Origin: Leptospira semungkisensis
Lineage (GTDB): Bacteria > Spirochaetota > Leptospiria > Leptospirales > Leptospiraceae
Length of the DNA: 64,000 nt
NCBI RefSeq assembly: GCF_004770055.1
Contig: NZ_RQEP01000005.1
Span: 310,001 to 374,000, forward strand
Direction: 5' to 3'
Positions 44,553 to 54,413 of the stretch are shown here, piece by piece. Under the pieces are notes generated by a model. It saw only the letters and a list, made by a program, of their open reading frames with translations, was not told where the DNA came from and searched no databases. A program made the translations under genes and the position numbers. Numbering within the stretch: the first letter of the stretch is position 1; every line of letters starts with the position of its first letter.

Positions 44553-46193
44553 CTAACGCTGAATTAAACTCGGATAATATCCTTCCGGAGTCTCATAGCC
44601 CATTATATCCAAGATTGTAGCCGCCACATTCGCAAGCCCCGGATCTTTCAGGTCGGAACGAAGTTTAAACTTTCCCTCCGGATCCAAAACGCTAAACGGA
44701 ACTGGATTCAAAGTATGAGAAGTTTTAGGAACAGGTTTGCCTTGCTTATCCTTCTCCACATTTCCTTTTTTGTCCAATTGATACATCTCGTCTGCGTTCC
44801 CGTGGTCAGCGCTTACAAGCAAAATTACATTACTTTTTTTGCATGCTTCTGCAAGTTTCATCATGCATCCATCCAGGAATTCCATCGCTTTTACGGTAGC
44901 AGCGTAATTTCCTGTATGACCTACCATATCCCCGTTCGGAAAATTGATTCTATAAAAATCACTTTTGTTTTCTGCCAGAACTCTTTCCAATTCCTTGGTG
45001 ATCGCTTCTGCCTTCATCTCAGGAGTTTGGTCGAAAGGGATCACATCGGACTGGATCTCTTTGTATTCTTCCGTTTGCGTGTCGAATTTTCCGGAACGAT
45101 TTCCATTCCAGAAGAAGGTTACATGTCCGTATTTCTGGGTTTCGGAGAGAGCGTACTGAACCACTCCTGACCGAGCCATGTATTCTCCCAAAGTCCTATC
45201 GATTGCTGGTGGAGTTACTAAGAAGCGTTCCGGCAACTGCAAATCTCCATCGTATTGCATCATTCCCGCATAACAAACATCCGGCAATTCACCTCGATTG
45301 AATTTATCGAATTTCTTTTCAGTGAATGCTTGTGAGATCTCAATCGCTCTATCTCCTCTGAAATTCGTGAATACAACTGAATCGCCATTTACGATCGGTC
45401 CCACGGGTTTTCCATTTTCTTCTATTACGAAAGAAGGAAGATATTGATCGATTACTGCAGGATCTTCTGCGCGAAAAGTTTCGATTGCGGTCTTTGCATC
45501 GGAGAATTTTCTCCCTTCTCCCTTTACGTGGATTTGCCAACCTCTTTCTACCATGGACCAGTCTGCTTCGTATCTATCCATCGTGATGGTCATCCTTCCT
45601 CCGCCGGAAGCGACCTTGATGTCCGCACCTTTTTGTCTAAGGGAATGCAACCACTCTTCAAAAGGATTCAAATATTCTAATGCAGATTTTTCAGGAACAT
45701 CTCTTCCATCTAACAGGATATGTAATCTAATCTTAGGGACCTGCTCTTGAATCGCAGCTTCGATCAAGGATCTAGTATGATCTATATGTGCATGAACATT
45801 TCCGTCGGAGAATAATCCGATCAGATGCAAAGTGGAATTTTTACTCTTGGTATTTGCTATGATCTCTTTCCAAGCCTGTCCCTCGAATAACAGTCCTTTG
45901 GCGATAGAATTGTTGACGAGTTTTGCCCCTTGATCGAATATTCGTCCGCATCCTAGAACATTATGGCCGACTTCGGAGTTGCCCATATCTTCGTCGGAAG
46001 GCATTCCCACAGCTGTTCCGTGAGCCTTTAAATGAATGGTAGGAGATTCTTTCCAGAGTTTGTTTAAGAAAGGAAGCTTGGCTCCGGCAATTGCATTGCC
46101 AAATTCGGGACCTCTCGGTGTAAAACCGACCCCGTCTAAGATCACGAATAGTACCTTTTTAGGAACGAAAGGAGTTTGTTTCTTGAGTTGCAT
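44553..46193 (-). CDS. gpmI: 2,3-bisphosphoglycerate-independent phosphoglycerate mutase
   Basis: This enzyme interconverts 3- and 2-phosphoglycerate in glycolysis and gluconeogenesis with two metal ions. It begins with [17 protein letters not shown]; the phospho-acceptor Ser73 lies in [15 protein letters not shown]. The phosphotransferase part has [15 protein letters not shown] and [16 protein letters not shown]. The second metal site is in [13 protein letters not shown] and [14 protein letters not shown]. At 546 aa it is slightly longer than usual (about 510). The ATG at 46193 fits the family start better than the TTG at 46229. For a fatty-acid-fed bacterium it would serve gluconeogenesis. 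Confidence 0.93.
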   Translation of the reverse strand: MQLKKQTPFVPKKVLFVILDGVGFTPRGPEFGNAIAGAKLPFLNKLWKESPTIHLKAHGTAVGMPSDEDMGNSEVGHNVLGCGRIFDQGAKLVNNSIAKGLLFEGQAWKEIIANTKSKNSTLHLIGLFSDGNVHAHIDHTRSLIEAAIQEQVPKIRLHILLDGRDVPEKSALEYLNPFEEWLHSLRQKGADIKVASGGGRMTITMDRYEADWSMVERGWQIHVKGEGRKFSDAKTAIETFRAEDPAVIDQYLPSFVIEENGKPVGPIVNGDSVVFTNFRGDRAIEISQAFTEKKFDKFNRGELPDVCYAGMMQYDGDLQLPERFLVTPPAIDRTLGEYMARSGVVQYALSETQKYGHVTFFWNGNRSGKFDTQTEEYKEIQSDVIPFDQTPEMKAEAITKELERVLAENKSDFYRINFPNGDMVGHTGNYAATVKAMEFLDGCMMKLAEACKKSNVILLVSADHGNADEMYQLDKKGNVEKDKQGKPVPKTSHTLNPVPFSVLDPEGKFKLRSDLKDPGLANVAATILDIMGYETPEGYYPSLIQR

Positions 46194-46352
46194 TCCATTC
46201 CAAGAAAGACCCACCTCACTCTTAGTCAAGAGGATTCAGGTAGAGAGTTTGGCATACATCCTTCGGTTTAGAGGCGTTTTATCGAAAATAAGGTTAAACT
46301 CAGTTTTTTCGGTGGAAGCTATAAGAATACGATATATGATGGTTTTACCTCC

Positions 46353-46374
46353 TCGAAGAATCATTGTTCTTCGA
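46353..46374 (+). promoter_or_regulatory. Perfect 8-bp inverted repeat upstream of the 680-aa gene
   Basis: TCGAAGAA-TCATTG-TTCTTCGA forms a perfect stem between the divergent gpmI and the hypothetical gene. It may be a regulator site or a 5' UTR hairpin. Confidence 0.4.
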
Positions 46375-46435
46375 CGACCTTCTCTATTCGAAACGTATAT
46401 GCTAATTTCTTAATATTTAATCACTTCGTATTAGA

Positions 46436-48478
46436 ATGAACGCAAAAGGCCCCAGACCCTTAGATCCGAACACGGGAAACGTATCCGTCCCGAGCTTCTT
46501 GAAAGTAAAGAAGCTGAACGAAGTAGTGAGTTACTACATGAACGACAAGGTAACTCACTCTTTGTACAAGGCGGTCTCTGCGGCGAGCTCGTTTAAGAAT
46601 GTTAAGAAACGACAATTATTCGAACCTCATCATAAAATTCCAGAAGTAGCCGATCTTGGTCCGAAAGAGATGGACATGCATCTCAAAAGACTTTTAGAAG
46701 ATGGCACTGTCTCTCAATTAGCTTATTTAATCAGTGACGATGTAGAAAGACCTCCCGAAGGACGTCCTTGTTACGCAGCTATTCCGGAAGCGGAGGCCTT
46801 GGATCTAAGTAGGATCTATTTAGAATTATTGGATCTTTCTGTTTCTTCTTTGCTTTTCTATTTGGATCGTAAACCCGAATTGAACAAGGCCTTGGTTTGG
46901 GAGAATCTAGAAACAGATTGGGAATCAGGTGCCAGAAAGGAGGCTTCCTTTCCTCAATTATTCTTATATTTGAGGCAGGCCTTTCAAAACGAATATTTTA
47001 GGATCACTCCCAATCCTGAATTCGTGAAGGATTTTCTTTTCGAACTCGAAGATGACCTCTTTAAGAAAGGAAGAGTGATAGACGTTCCAGGTTACGGTCT
47101 GTTCGGATTAAAGAGTTCTAAAGAAGCTGTGCAGATCGTAGACTATATTGATGATTTTATCCAATCCAAGGGAACAAAACAGCTACGTTATACTCTATTG
47201 GAAGAATTCCAAAAGATCGCAATGGAGGAGAAGTTCTATTATTCGAATCCTTCTCATCCAGAAACTACAAGGTTCAAGTTAGCAAGGGCAGAGGCGTTTG
47301 CGGCGGCTTTACCTTCCGGAAATCCAAGCCCAGGAAGTCCAGGAATGTTAAGCGTAGTGCTGATAAGAAGCCTTTCTGAAATTGCGGAGAAAGAATTACA
47401 AAAGCAATCTTCCGAGCGAGACCGAAATCGTTTTCACGATATTAAAAAGAATCTTCTCTCCGAAAGCGGCTCTTGGGAAAAGAAAGTCCTATTGGTCCAG
47501 GAGAAGGAATTCAAACAATTTCCTGAAGAACTAAAGAGAATGCTTATAGACGACCTAGAGATAGGTTATTCTACTTGGGAGACCAAGACTTCTACCGTTC
47601 ACGCATTCTTTCATAAGAATGCAAATAGCGTGAGACAGATTATCCTCAGTCTTGGAGCATCCATGGGGGCCGAGACCTGGAAGATCCTTTGCATCCGCCA
47701 ACTGGTAGAATCCAACGAGCCTCAAATCAAATCCATATTCAGAGAACCGGATCTTGTAAAAGCATACGGAAAAGTATTAAGAAAAGGTTATATGGATTAT
47801 TTTCCTTGGTACTATGCGATTCTGGATTTATTGGGGATCGGTAGGATTTTCCAAGATATATTCTTTGCACAAGCCAAAGAAAAAATCAGAATACAGCAGA
47901 ACCAACTTAAGGTAAAGAACCAAGAAAACTCTCGCAAGGACGAACAGGCCAAGGTCCAAGAAAAGCTCAAAGAGGAAGAAAAGATCCGTTCTGCCGAGCA
48001 GAAATCCAAGATCTCTTTGGCTATGGATAGTTATTATTTTAAGAAACAGGCTCCTCCAACTGCCGCAGAAATCCAATCTCTTGTCCCTGAATTTTCTCCA
48101 GAACAGTATTACGAGATCTTGGAACGCGAGAAGTTTGTATTCTTAGCTTGGGAAAAAGGAAAAGAAAGATTCGATCAGATACTTTGTTATCCGGGAACAG
48201 AGTCTTTCCGTAGCAAAGCAAGAGAGCTACATAGAATTCTAAGCGAGAAGTTAGAGTTCCTACAAAACAAGGTCAGAACCACCGAAGAAGAAGATGCTAG
48301 ATTTCGCATCTCTAAGGTTGTGAAACATATAGATGAATGGTTCGCATCCAATAAAGGTCCTGAAAAAAATGGCGCTCCTAATAACGGAGCCAAAAAAGGA
48401 AAACCAGACCCAGACGATCCGTTCGAATCTTTCCGAGTCGAGATCAATAAATTGCGAAAGACCGGAACAGACGATTAA
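46436..48478 (+). CDS. Large conserved-looking hypothetical protein (680 aa)
   Basis: A soluble protein without signal peptide or membrane helix. The first 60 residues contain FLKVKKLNEVVSYYMNDKV. The middle is mainly helical with many aromatic pairs (LLFYLDRKPELNKALVWE; YMDYFPWYYAILDLLGIGRI). A charged coiled coil of about 50 residues sits near 490-540 (IQQNQLKVKNQENSRKDEQ and on), and the C-terminus is a Pro/Asp/Lys-rich low-complexity tail (KKGKPDPDDPFESF). I recognise no domain. Genes beside it (gpmI, lipoproteins) point to no role. Its start ATG follows a weak purine stretch. Confidence 0.75.
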   Translation: MNAKGPRPLDPNTGNVSVPSFLKVKKLNEVVSYYMNDKVTHSLYKAVSAASSFKNVKKRQLFEPHHKIPEVADLGPKEMDMHLKRLLEDGTVSQLAYLISDDVERPPEGRPCYAAIPEAEALDLSRIYLELLDLSVSSLLFYLDRKPELNKALVWENLETDWESGARKEASFPQLFLYLRQAFQNEYFRITPNPEFVKDFLFELEDDLFKKGRVIDVPGYGLFGLKSSKEAVQIVDYIDDFIQSKGTKQLRYTLLEEFQKIAMEEKFYYSNPSHPETTRFKLARAEAFAAALPSGNPSPGSPGMLSVVLIRSLSEIAEKELQKQSSERDRNRFHDIKKNLLSESGSWEKKVLLVQEKEFKQFPEELKRMLIDDLEIGYSTWETKTSTVHAFFHKNANSVRQIILSLGASMGAETWKILCIRQLVESNEPQIKSIFREPDLVKAYGKVLRKGYMDYFPWYYAILDLLGIGRIFQDIFFAQAKEKIRIQQNQLKVKNQENSRKDEQAKVQEKLKEEEKIRSAEQKSKISLAMDSYYFKKQAPPTAAEIQSLVPEFSPEQYYEILEREKFVFLAWEKGKERFDQILCYPGTESFRSKARELHRILSEKLEFLQNKVRTTEEEDARFRISKVVKHIDEWFASNKGPEKNGAPNNGAKKGKPDPDDPFESFRVEINKLRKTGTDD

Positions 48479-48640
48479 CCTAAAGGGATCGCCGATCCTG
48501 GCCATTCTATTTCACTTTTCTAAAATTCAACTTTCCTGAATTTTTTTATTTCCAAGACATCCTCAGCTCAAAAAAAGTGAGCAAAAGCTCATAAATGGGT
48601 TTGTTGGATGGGAAAACATACAAAATTCCCCGGAATTAAA

Positions 48641-49666
48641 ATGAAACAAAAACGGATCGTGCTAGTCCAGTTTTGGATGCTTATTATTTTCTTATCGTTC
48701 GGGTGCAATAAAGCAAACCCGATTAGTTTAGATGCGAGTGGAAGTGCAGCAGGAGTGCTGCTTGGAATTGGGATGCCGGAAATTTTCGGCACAGGCAATT
48801 CTATTCCCTCGGATCTGCCTTCGAATGATATCAACGTATTTTACGATGCTCAGAACAACTATGTGAATCTGACTTTTTCTCAAAGCTTCGAGAGCACGGA
48901 AAGATTTACCATTTCCATTGAGAGCTATACCACGGTTCTCTCTCCTGCAATCGTTTCTTACAACTACTTCGATCTAGTCTCGGGAGACACCGAGCATACG
49001 ATCGGATTTGCTTTAGAAGCAGATGATGATGATTGCTCTGATAGAAGCGGAGACAAGATCCACGCCAGGATTACTCGTGACTCGACGGGGACTTCTCATC
49101 TATATTCGTTTTCCGTAAAGGACGGAGATTATTGTTTATTTGAGACGGATCCTAAGTATGGTACCGAATTGAATGGGATCACGAATATGGACAATTATTG
49201 TTCTACTCTTGCAAGAAATAAAGGACTCGCAGATCACGCGAACTATAAGGCGTTTATCGGAGTACTTTCCAATACAATTGCAAATCGCGATCCGGGAGAA
49301 ACCGCTTCTGATTCTGCACTTCTCAAGAATAACAAGAGATATGTTCGAAAGAACTCGGACGGAATTTGGACAAAGGTGTTTCAAACAGATGCAAGCTGGC
49401 CATCTAGTTATAATTTTTACAATCCGATCATCGATTCCGGTAATTACTGGACAGGAATGAATTCCGGTTGGTCCGTTATGAATGCTGGGCTTTGCATGAA
49501 TGATGAAGGAACGGAGAGTTGGATCCCTAGTACGACTTCTAGCGCGAGTGGAGCGGTCGGAACCTCTAGTACTTCTTTTGCGGATACTGCTTACTGGACA
49601 ATCAATGCTTGCTCTGCTGGCGCCGGTGGTTCTGCATTGCCTTACGTATGCGTTTATTCCCCATAA
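48641..49666 (+). CDS. Lipoprotein with DUF1554-like C-terminal domain, member 1
   Basis: The start is the ATG at 48641, with CCGGA upstream and the basic N-region MKQKR of a lipoprotein signal; LIIFLSFGC holds the lipidated Cys. The mature N-terminus NKANPISLDASGSAAGVLLG resembles the leader of the third lipoprotein. Residues about 60-170 look like a beta-sandwich; the rest is a Cys-rich DUF1554-type domain (DNYCSTLARNKG, YKAFIGVLSN, GNYWTGMNSGWSV, ALPYVCVYSP). DUF1554 is known mainly in Leptospira surface lipoproteins of undetermined function. An ATG 33 bases upstream is also open but gives a poor signal peptide. It is followed after 15 bases by the next member. Confidence 0.85.
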   Translation: MKQKRIVLVQFWMLIIFLSFGCNKANPISLDASGSAAGVLLGIGMPEIFGTGNSIPSDLPSNDINVFYDAQNNYVNLTFSQSFESTERFTISIESYTTVLSPAIVSYNYFDLVSGDTEHTIGFALEADDDDCSDRSGDKIHARITRDSTGTSHLYSFSVKDGDYCLFETDPKYGTELNGITNMDNYCSTLARNKGLADHANYKAFIGVLSNTIANRDPGETASDSALLKNNKRYVRKNSDGIWTKVFQTDASWPSSYNFYNPIIDSGNYWTGMNSGWSVMNAGLCMNDEGTESWIPSTTSSASGAVGTSSTSFADTAYWTINACSAGAGGSALPYVCVYSP

Positions 49667-49681
49667 ATCGAGACGGGCAAT

Positions 49682-50809
49682 ATGAGAATTCCAAAATCTA
49701 TCTTTAAGATTTGTATCTTACTTAGTCTGAGTCAGGAAATTTCTTTCTGTAATAAGGCAGAAACAGAAGCATTGGATGGAAGCAAACCGAATTTAGGCGG
49801 CGCATTCATCTTGGATCCTACACTTCTTCTGCTTTCTCCTCATTATAAAATTAAGGCAGTGGTTGACGGAGACGGAACTCCATTCGTAGCAGAAGGAGAA
49901 GAATTGGATATAACCCTAACTCTGGAAAATTTTCCAGATGATCCGAACGAACAGGCAAACTTTCAGATCTATCCGGGAAGCCCTGAAATTCAGATCACTG
50001 GAATGGGTGAAAATTCTTACTATAGCGATTATTTTTTACAATCTTCTCAAAAGCTTACCATAGGTTTGAATCTGAATTTGAATCATGATGTGGATTGTTT
50101 CGATCAGGATTATTATCTGATCGCAGTCGATACGGTGTCCAATGTTCCTCAAAAGATAAAGATTAATACCGCAGATAGCGACAAATGCGTTTATATTGCG
50201 ACTAACGGAGGAAAAGGATGGACCGGCTCATTTGCGACCCAATCGGTAACAAACGGTTACGGTGCAGTCGAAGCAGCAGACGAAATATGCAATTCTAATG
50301 TTCCGTCTTCCTTTGTTTCTAGCCTGGGAGAACCTTCCACCTATAAGGCAATGCTTGCGGTAAGTTATACGGGACAGTATGGAGTTACTCGCAATACTTC
50401 TACGAACTGGGTATTCTCTCCTTATTCGATTTATTATGGTCGAGACGGGAAGAAGGAGATATTCCAATTCTTCAGTTCTAGCATTGTAAATTTTGCCAGT
50501 GAGGAATTCTGGACATATAGCCTGGGCACCTCAGGCAGGATTTGGACCGGATTTACGGATATGAATTGGTCCACAGGAACCCCTTCTCAATCGGAATGCG
50601 CAAGCGCATACAATGAGGCAGGTTCCATGGCATCTTGGTATGTGAATTCTAACACGAGCGGGCTGACTGGAAATCATGGACTTGCCGCGAATACCGATTA
50701 CAGATCTATTTCAGAGTATACAGTTCCTACGAGTCCCACTGCAGGACCACTGCCTGTCACAAGTAATTGTACAAAGGATAAACGATTCTTTGTATGTGTA
50801 GAGCAGTAA
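49682..50809 (+). CDS. Lipoprotein with DUF1554 domain, member 2
   Basis: The N-terminal ICILLSLSQEISFC is a lipoprotein signal with a relaxed lipobox. Mature residues about 25-160 are an unrecognised beta-rich domain. From about residue 165 the DUF1554 signature is clear: CVYIATNGGKGWTG, ADEICNSNV, TYKAMLAVSY, RIWTGFTDMNW, and the terminal KRFFVCVEQ. The paired Cys residues at matching positions suggest disulfide bonds outside the cytoplasm. It lies 15 bases downstream of member 1, so the two are likely co-transcribed. Confidence 0.88.
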   Translation: MRIPKSIFKICILLSLSQEISFCNKAETEALDGSKPNLGGAFILDPTLLLLSPHYKIKAVVDGDGTPFVAEGEELDITLTLENFPDDPNEQANFQIYPGSPEIQITGMGENSYYSDYFLQSSQKLTIGLNLNLNHDVDCFDQDYYLIAVDTVSNVPQKIKINTADSDKCVYIATNGGKGWTGSFATQSVTNGYGAVEAADEICNSNVPSSFVSSLGEPSTYKAMLAVSYTGQYGVTRNTSTNWVFSPYSIYYGRDGKKEIFQFFSSSIVNFASEEFWTYSLGTSGRIWTGFTDMNWSTGTPSQSECASAYNEAGSMASWYVNSNTSGLTGNHGLAANTDYRSISEYTVPTSPTAGPLPVTSNCTKDKRFFVCVEQ

Positions 50810-50981
50810 TGTAAAATTCCCGTAGAATCGGCTTTTCCGTCAGGTATATTCGGATTCGGTTAGTTTACGAAAAAAATTATTCCTGGCGCAAAAAGTTCTC
50901 AAAGCCTTCTTCCCTTGCTTGTTGAAAAATTTGGATATAAAATGAAACCAATTATCCCGCCGCCAAAAGTGGAGAATAGAA

Positions 50982-52637
50982 ATGAAATCGAACCTTATCT
51001 TCTTGCCTAACGGGTATCAAATACTCTGTAAAACAACATTCTGCATTCTCCTGAGTTTCCTTTCTTTCGGCTGTAATAATGCCAAGGCGATGAATATAGA
51101 TTCTAGCTCTTCTGCAATTGGAGCTTTAGTGATCGGTCCGCTCGCAAATACTTTCATTGAGAACGGAAGCGGCGGTGGAACGACTACTCCAACTTCTACA
51201 GTAAGCGTTCAAGTAAACGGATACCAAGGCCTAACAGCTAAGCCTTTAAATGTTACTTTGACAGACACCGTTACAAGTGCTACAGAGACATTACAAATTA
51301 CCAGCGATGGAACCTACGCATTTAACACTGCGATTCCCACAGGAGATGGATATAGCGTTTCCTTAGGAACTTATACCGGAAGCGCTCTCGGCGGGCAAAC
51401 CTGCTCACTTACAGGAACAACTGGTACTGCAGGAACTACAGGAGATTCAACTGTCGCATGTGAAAGACAACTTGCAGTCGCGTTCGCATGGACCAGCGAT
51501 GCAGGTGTTCCGAATTTCAGACTGTTAGGAGTCAATCATTCTCTGAGTCCTTATGCTGTGAATAGTAATGTTGGAGTTACTATCGGTGGATCTCCTTCCA
51601 GCATAGATCCGGAGCTGACATGGGGCGGAAGCAATTATCTTTTAGTTTGGAAATCTGCAGACAATACGATCAAAGGGCAACTGTATGATATAGAGTTAAC
51701 CGCAGTTGGCTCTTCTTTCCAAGTTTATACAGCTTCTAGTATTGCAATAGGCAGACTAGCAGCCGCATACAATCCAAGCGGAGAGTTTGCAGTCGTTTGG
51801 ACCGAAGCTGGAACCGTCAATACTAGCTTTAAGTACCAACGAATCAATGCGACTACAGGTGCCTTAAGTGGTTCTGCAACGAATATTGCGACTACTGCAC
51901 TCACTTCTGCTAGTTATTATAATGGCGACGTAGTATACGACGGAAGTCAGTACATTGCTGCTATAAGAATCACCACTACCTTAGGAGTTCATTCCATCTA
52001 TTGGTATAGCTTTACTCCTTCCGGGGGAAGTATCAAAGGCAATTATTCAAGCAAAGTGGGTACCACTTCTTATTATCTGAGAATGGATTATCCTGCTATG
52101 ATAGTCTACGGAACAGATGTTTGGACCTTCTTGAACAGGACCAATGTAGATACTAGCGGAAGTGTTATAGACGCAAGCGTTGTAAAAATTAAGAATTATG
52201 CAAGTTCTTCGGCAGCTGCTATAGCAACCGACACGAATCCTTATGGTTGTGGTCCTTCCGACGGAGATCAGTATTACATTCCTAGCGCCGGCATATATGG
52301 CACGAATATACTTGTAGGTTACGATGTATTCTGCGGAGACGTGGGAGGAACTTATAATGACGTCCATGACGTTCCGGTTAATGCATCTACTGGAACTGCT
52401 GGCGGCGTAACCGGTTATTCAGATAGTGAGATCGGCTCTGAGACTACTTCAGGCTCCTCCACTACCTGCAGATCGAATACCTGCTTTATGAGTGCCGGAG
52501 ACCAGTACAATGATAAGCTTTACTTATTCGATCCGTTCTTTACAAGTACTCCAAGCTATCTAGGAGATATCGGAGGAACCACCATACTCTACTCTCCTGG
52601 CGGTGGAGTTCAATTCCCTCAGACAGTGATCCAGTAA
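50982..52637 (+). CDS. Lipoprotein with Ser/Thr/Gly-rich, propeller-like body
   Basis: The signal ends LLSFLSFGC, and the mature start NNAKAMNIDSSSSAIGALV strongly resembles member 1 (NKANPISLDASGSAAGVLL). A linker GSGGGTTTPTSTVSVQVNGY leads into a small beta domain (about 70-160, with TLTDTVTSATETLQITSDGT) and then repeating segments of about 50-70 residues with motifs like ELTWGGSNYLLVWKSADN, GEFAVVWTEAGTVN and DVVYDGSQYIAAIRI, which fit a beta-propeller. No DUF1554 signature is present. Function is unknown; exposure at the cell surface is inferred. Confidence 0.83.
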   Translation: MKSNLIFLPNGYQILCKTTFCILLSFLSFGCNNAKAMNIDSSSSAIGALVIGPLANTFIENGSGGGTTTPTSTVSVQVNGYQGLTAKPLNVTLTDTVTSATETLQITSDGTYAFNTAIPTGDGYSVSLGTYTGSALGGQTCSLTGTTGTAGTTGDSTVACERQLAVAFAWTSDAGVPNFRLLGVNHSLSPYAVNSNVGVTIGGSPSSIDPELTWGGSNYLLVWKSADNTIKGQLYDIELTAVGSSFQVYTASSIAIGRLAAAYNPSGEFAVVWTEAGTVNTSFKYQRINATTGALSGSATNIATTALTSASYYNGDVVYDGSQYIAAIRITTTLGVHSIYWYSFTPSGGSIKGNYSSKVGTTSYYLRMDYPAMIVYGTDVWTFLNRTNVDTSGSVIDASVVKIKNYASSSAAAIATDTNPYGCGPSDGDQYYIPSAGIYGTNILVGYDVFCGDVGGTYNDVHDVPVNASTGTAGGVTGYSDSEIGSETTSGSSTTCRSNTCFMSAGDQYNDKLYLFDPFFTSTPSYLGDIGGTTILYSPGGGVQFPQTVIQ

Positions 52638-52641
52638 AACA

Positions 52642-52670
52642 AAGGGCCGCTTTAGCGGCCCTTCTTCTTT
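52642..52670. terminator. Terminator of the lipoprotein cluster
   Basis: AAGGGCCGCT-TT-AGCGGCCCTT is a perfect 10-bp stem (52642-52663) followed by CTTCTTT on the plus strand and TTGTTTTAC on the minus strand. Confidence 0.88.
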
Positions 52671-52741
52671 GTATCCAAAGTTTATTTCCGATCAATCTTC
52701 TTAGAATAGTAAGAGATCATACTCAGAAACAAGAATATGCT

Positions 52742-53563
52742 TTAGAAGCGAATATCGTATTTAAGTTCTCCGTTCCAGCCCATGCCGCTTCCTCCGAGAT
52801 TCATCGGTCTGTAAGAAGGAGCAAAACTAAATTTAAAACCGGAGCTAGGACCTTCACTTAAGGCCGATTCTCTCTCTGCCTTCACTCCCAAATAATAGGA
52901 GTAAACTAGTTGCAAACCGTAGACTAAGCCCACGAGGTATTGGTAATCATTTCCTACTTCAGCCAGATGCTGGTAGTGATTGAATGCACCCTTATTTACA
53001 ATTACAGCGCCGATCAATCTTTCTCCAGTATTTGCAGGTAGTTGCAAGACAGGATCGTTCAGGGCAAATACGAAATAATTTGTTGCCCCAGTTTTATAGG
53101 CATTATGAGCCGCGCTGAACTGCTGTTGGGTCTCAATCGCTTTATAAAGGACTCCCGCAAATAGGATAAAAGTCCCTGTGGCAAGATATTTCCTATCTGC
53201 CTTCCACATTCCCCAGCCGGGAACAACCGCAGAACGGAGAGAATAAGCCCAACGAGGTTTGTTATACCAACGAACTCCCGCCGGAGGCTCAGGTTCCGGC
53301 TCCGGCTCCTTCTTCGCCTCTTCCTTAGGCTTGACCGGTTCTTTCTTCGGCTCGGGCTTAGGAGTGTCTTTCAAATTCAATTCTACGATGTCTGTCTTTG
53401 GTATGGTCAAAACCTTGCCGTCGACCTCTAGATGAACCTCATTACGCGTCTGGTTCACTACTTTCCCTTGTAATACTTTTCCGTTTTTCAGGGTTAGGCT
53501 AGAGCCAAAGAGGTTAGTTGCAAAGCAAGCAAGGCAGATGATAAAAAGCCAACGATAGGCCAT
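52742..53563 (-). CDS. Exported protein with small beta domain and Pro/Glu/Lys linker
   Basis: A signal peptide (WLFIICLACFATNLFGS) is followed by a 40-residue beta-like domain, LTLKNGKVLQGKVVNQTRNE and on to KTDIVELNL. It aligns with the C-terminus of the FecR protein encoded at 54414. A Pro/Glu/Lys linker (residues 70-96) leads to a C-terminal part with hydrophobic stretches (LATGTFILFAGVLYKAI; YLVGLVYGLQLVYSYYLGVK), perhaps membrane-inserted, resembling DUF5683-like proteins. It is divergent from the ECF sigma gene, 45 bases apart. Function is unknown, probably in the envelope. Confidence 0.8.
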   Translation of the reverse strand: MAYRWLFIICLACFATNLFGSSLTLKNGKVLQGKVVNQTRNEVHLEVDGKVLTIPKTDIVELNLKDTPKPEPKKEPVKPKEEAKKEPEPEPEPPAGVRWYNKPRWAYSLRSAVVPGWGMWKADRKYLATGTFILFAGVLYKAIETQQQFSAAHNAYKTGATNYFVFALNDPVLQLPANTGERLIGAVIVNKGAFNHYQHLAEVGNDYQYLVGLVYGLQLVYSYYLGVKAERESALSEGPSSGFKFSFAPSYRPMNLGGSGMGWNGELKYDIRF

Positions 53564-53608
53564 ATTTTCCGTAAATCCCTTCGGTATTTATTGACAAAGA
53601 CAAGTTGA

Positions 53609-54259
53609 ATGTCTCGGTTTACCCTCCCGAAACGGTTTGCTTTCTACAAGAAAAAACCGAATTTACTTGAAAAAAGACTGAAAGAAAAAAATTTCTATCC
53701 TACTGTGTCTGAAGCCTTGTTTTTCGAAAAACTATACAATAAAAATAAGGACCATTTGTTTTCTTTCATTCGGCGCTCGATCCAAGACGAATCGACTGCC
53801 TTGGACCTGCTTCAGGATACCTTCCTGAACTTCTTCAAGCATTACACGAATAAAGAAATCCCAGACGAACAAGTTTCTAGAATGATCCTTTTCCGGATCG
53901 CTAGGAACCTGATGATCAATCACGGAAAATCCTATTATCAAAAGAACGTGTCCCTGGTCGGCGAAGAGACATCATCTCTCTTCGGTTCCAAAGCCCCGGG
54001 TCCCGAAAGCCAAGTTATAGAAGAAATGGAAGCCCAGAATCTGGGCAAGATCCTAAGCGAATTATTAGAAACTCTTCCGGAGGAACAGAAGACCGCTATC
54101 GAACTGCGTTATTCTCAATCCTGCAAACTGGAGGAGATCGCCCAAGTTTTAGATCTATCCGTTTCCGGAGTTTCGAGACTCTTAGAAAGAGCCGAAAAAC
54201 ATCTATTGCAAGAAGGCAAAAAGAGAGGGTTTCAACCTTCTTCTTTTTTAAAACATTAG
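53609..54259 (+). CDS. ECF-type RNA polymerase sigma factor
   Basis: Region 2 spans about residues 40-110 (HLFSFIRRSIQDESTALDLL, QDTFLNFFKHY, ILFRIARNLMINHG). Region 4 spans about 148-205 (LPEEQKTAIELRYSQSCKLE, EIAQVLDLSVSGVSRLLERA, the helix-turn-helix that reads the -35 element). A basic N-terminal extension of about 35 residues precedes region 2. The absence of regions 1 and 3 and the 216-residue length place it in the extracytoplasmic-function group. The FecR-domain gene 154 bases downstream is the likely partner. A TTGACA hexamer lies 13 bases before the ATG but has no matching -10. Confidence 0.9.
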   Translation: MSRFTLPKRFAFYKKKPNLLEKRLKEKNFYPTVSEALFFEKLYNKNKDHLFSFIRRSIQDESTALDLLQDTFLNFFKHYTNKEIPDEQVSRMILFRIARNLMINHGKSYYQKNVSLVGEETSSLFGSKAPGPESQVIEEMEAQNLGKILSELLETLPEEQKTAIELRYSQSCKLEEIAQVLDLSVSGVSRLLERAEKHLLQEGKKRGFQPSSFLKH

Positions 54260-54413
54260 GAATTTATCTTTATTTATGTTTATCGAACATGTGATTCATT
54301 TCGTCAAAAAAGCCATCCTCTTTGAAAAAAATGAGCAAGTTAGTTTTTCCCTGTTTGTTGATTCAAATGAACGGGTAAGACACAATGTGCAAACCCAGGA
54401 CTAAGGAAAGGGG

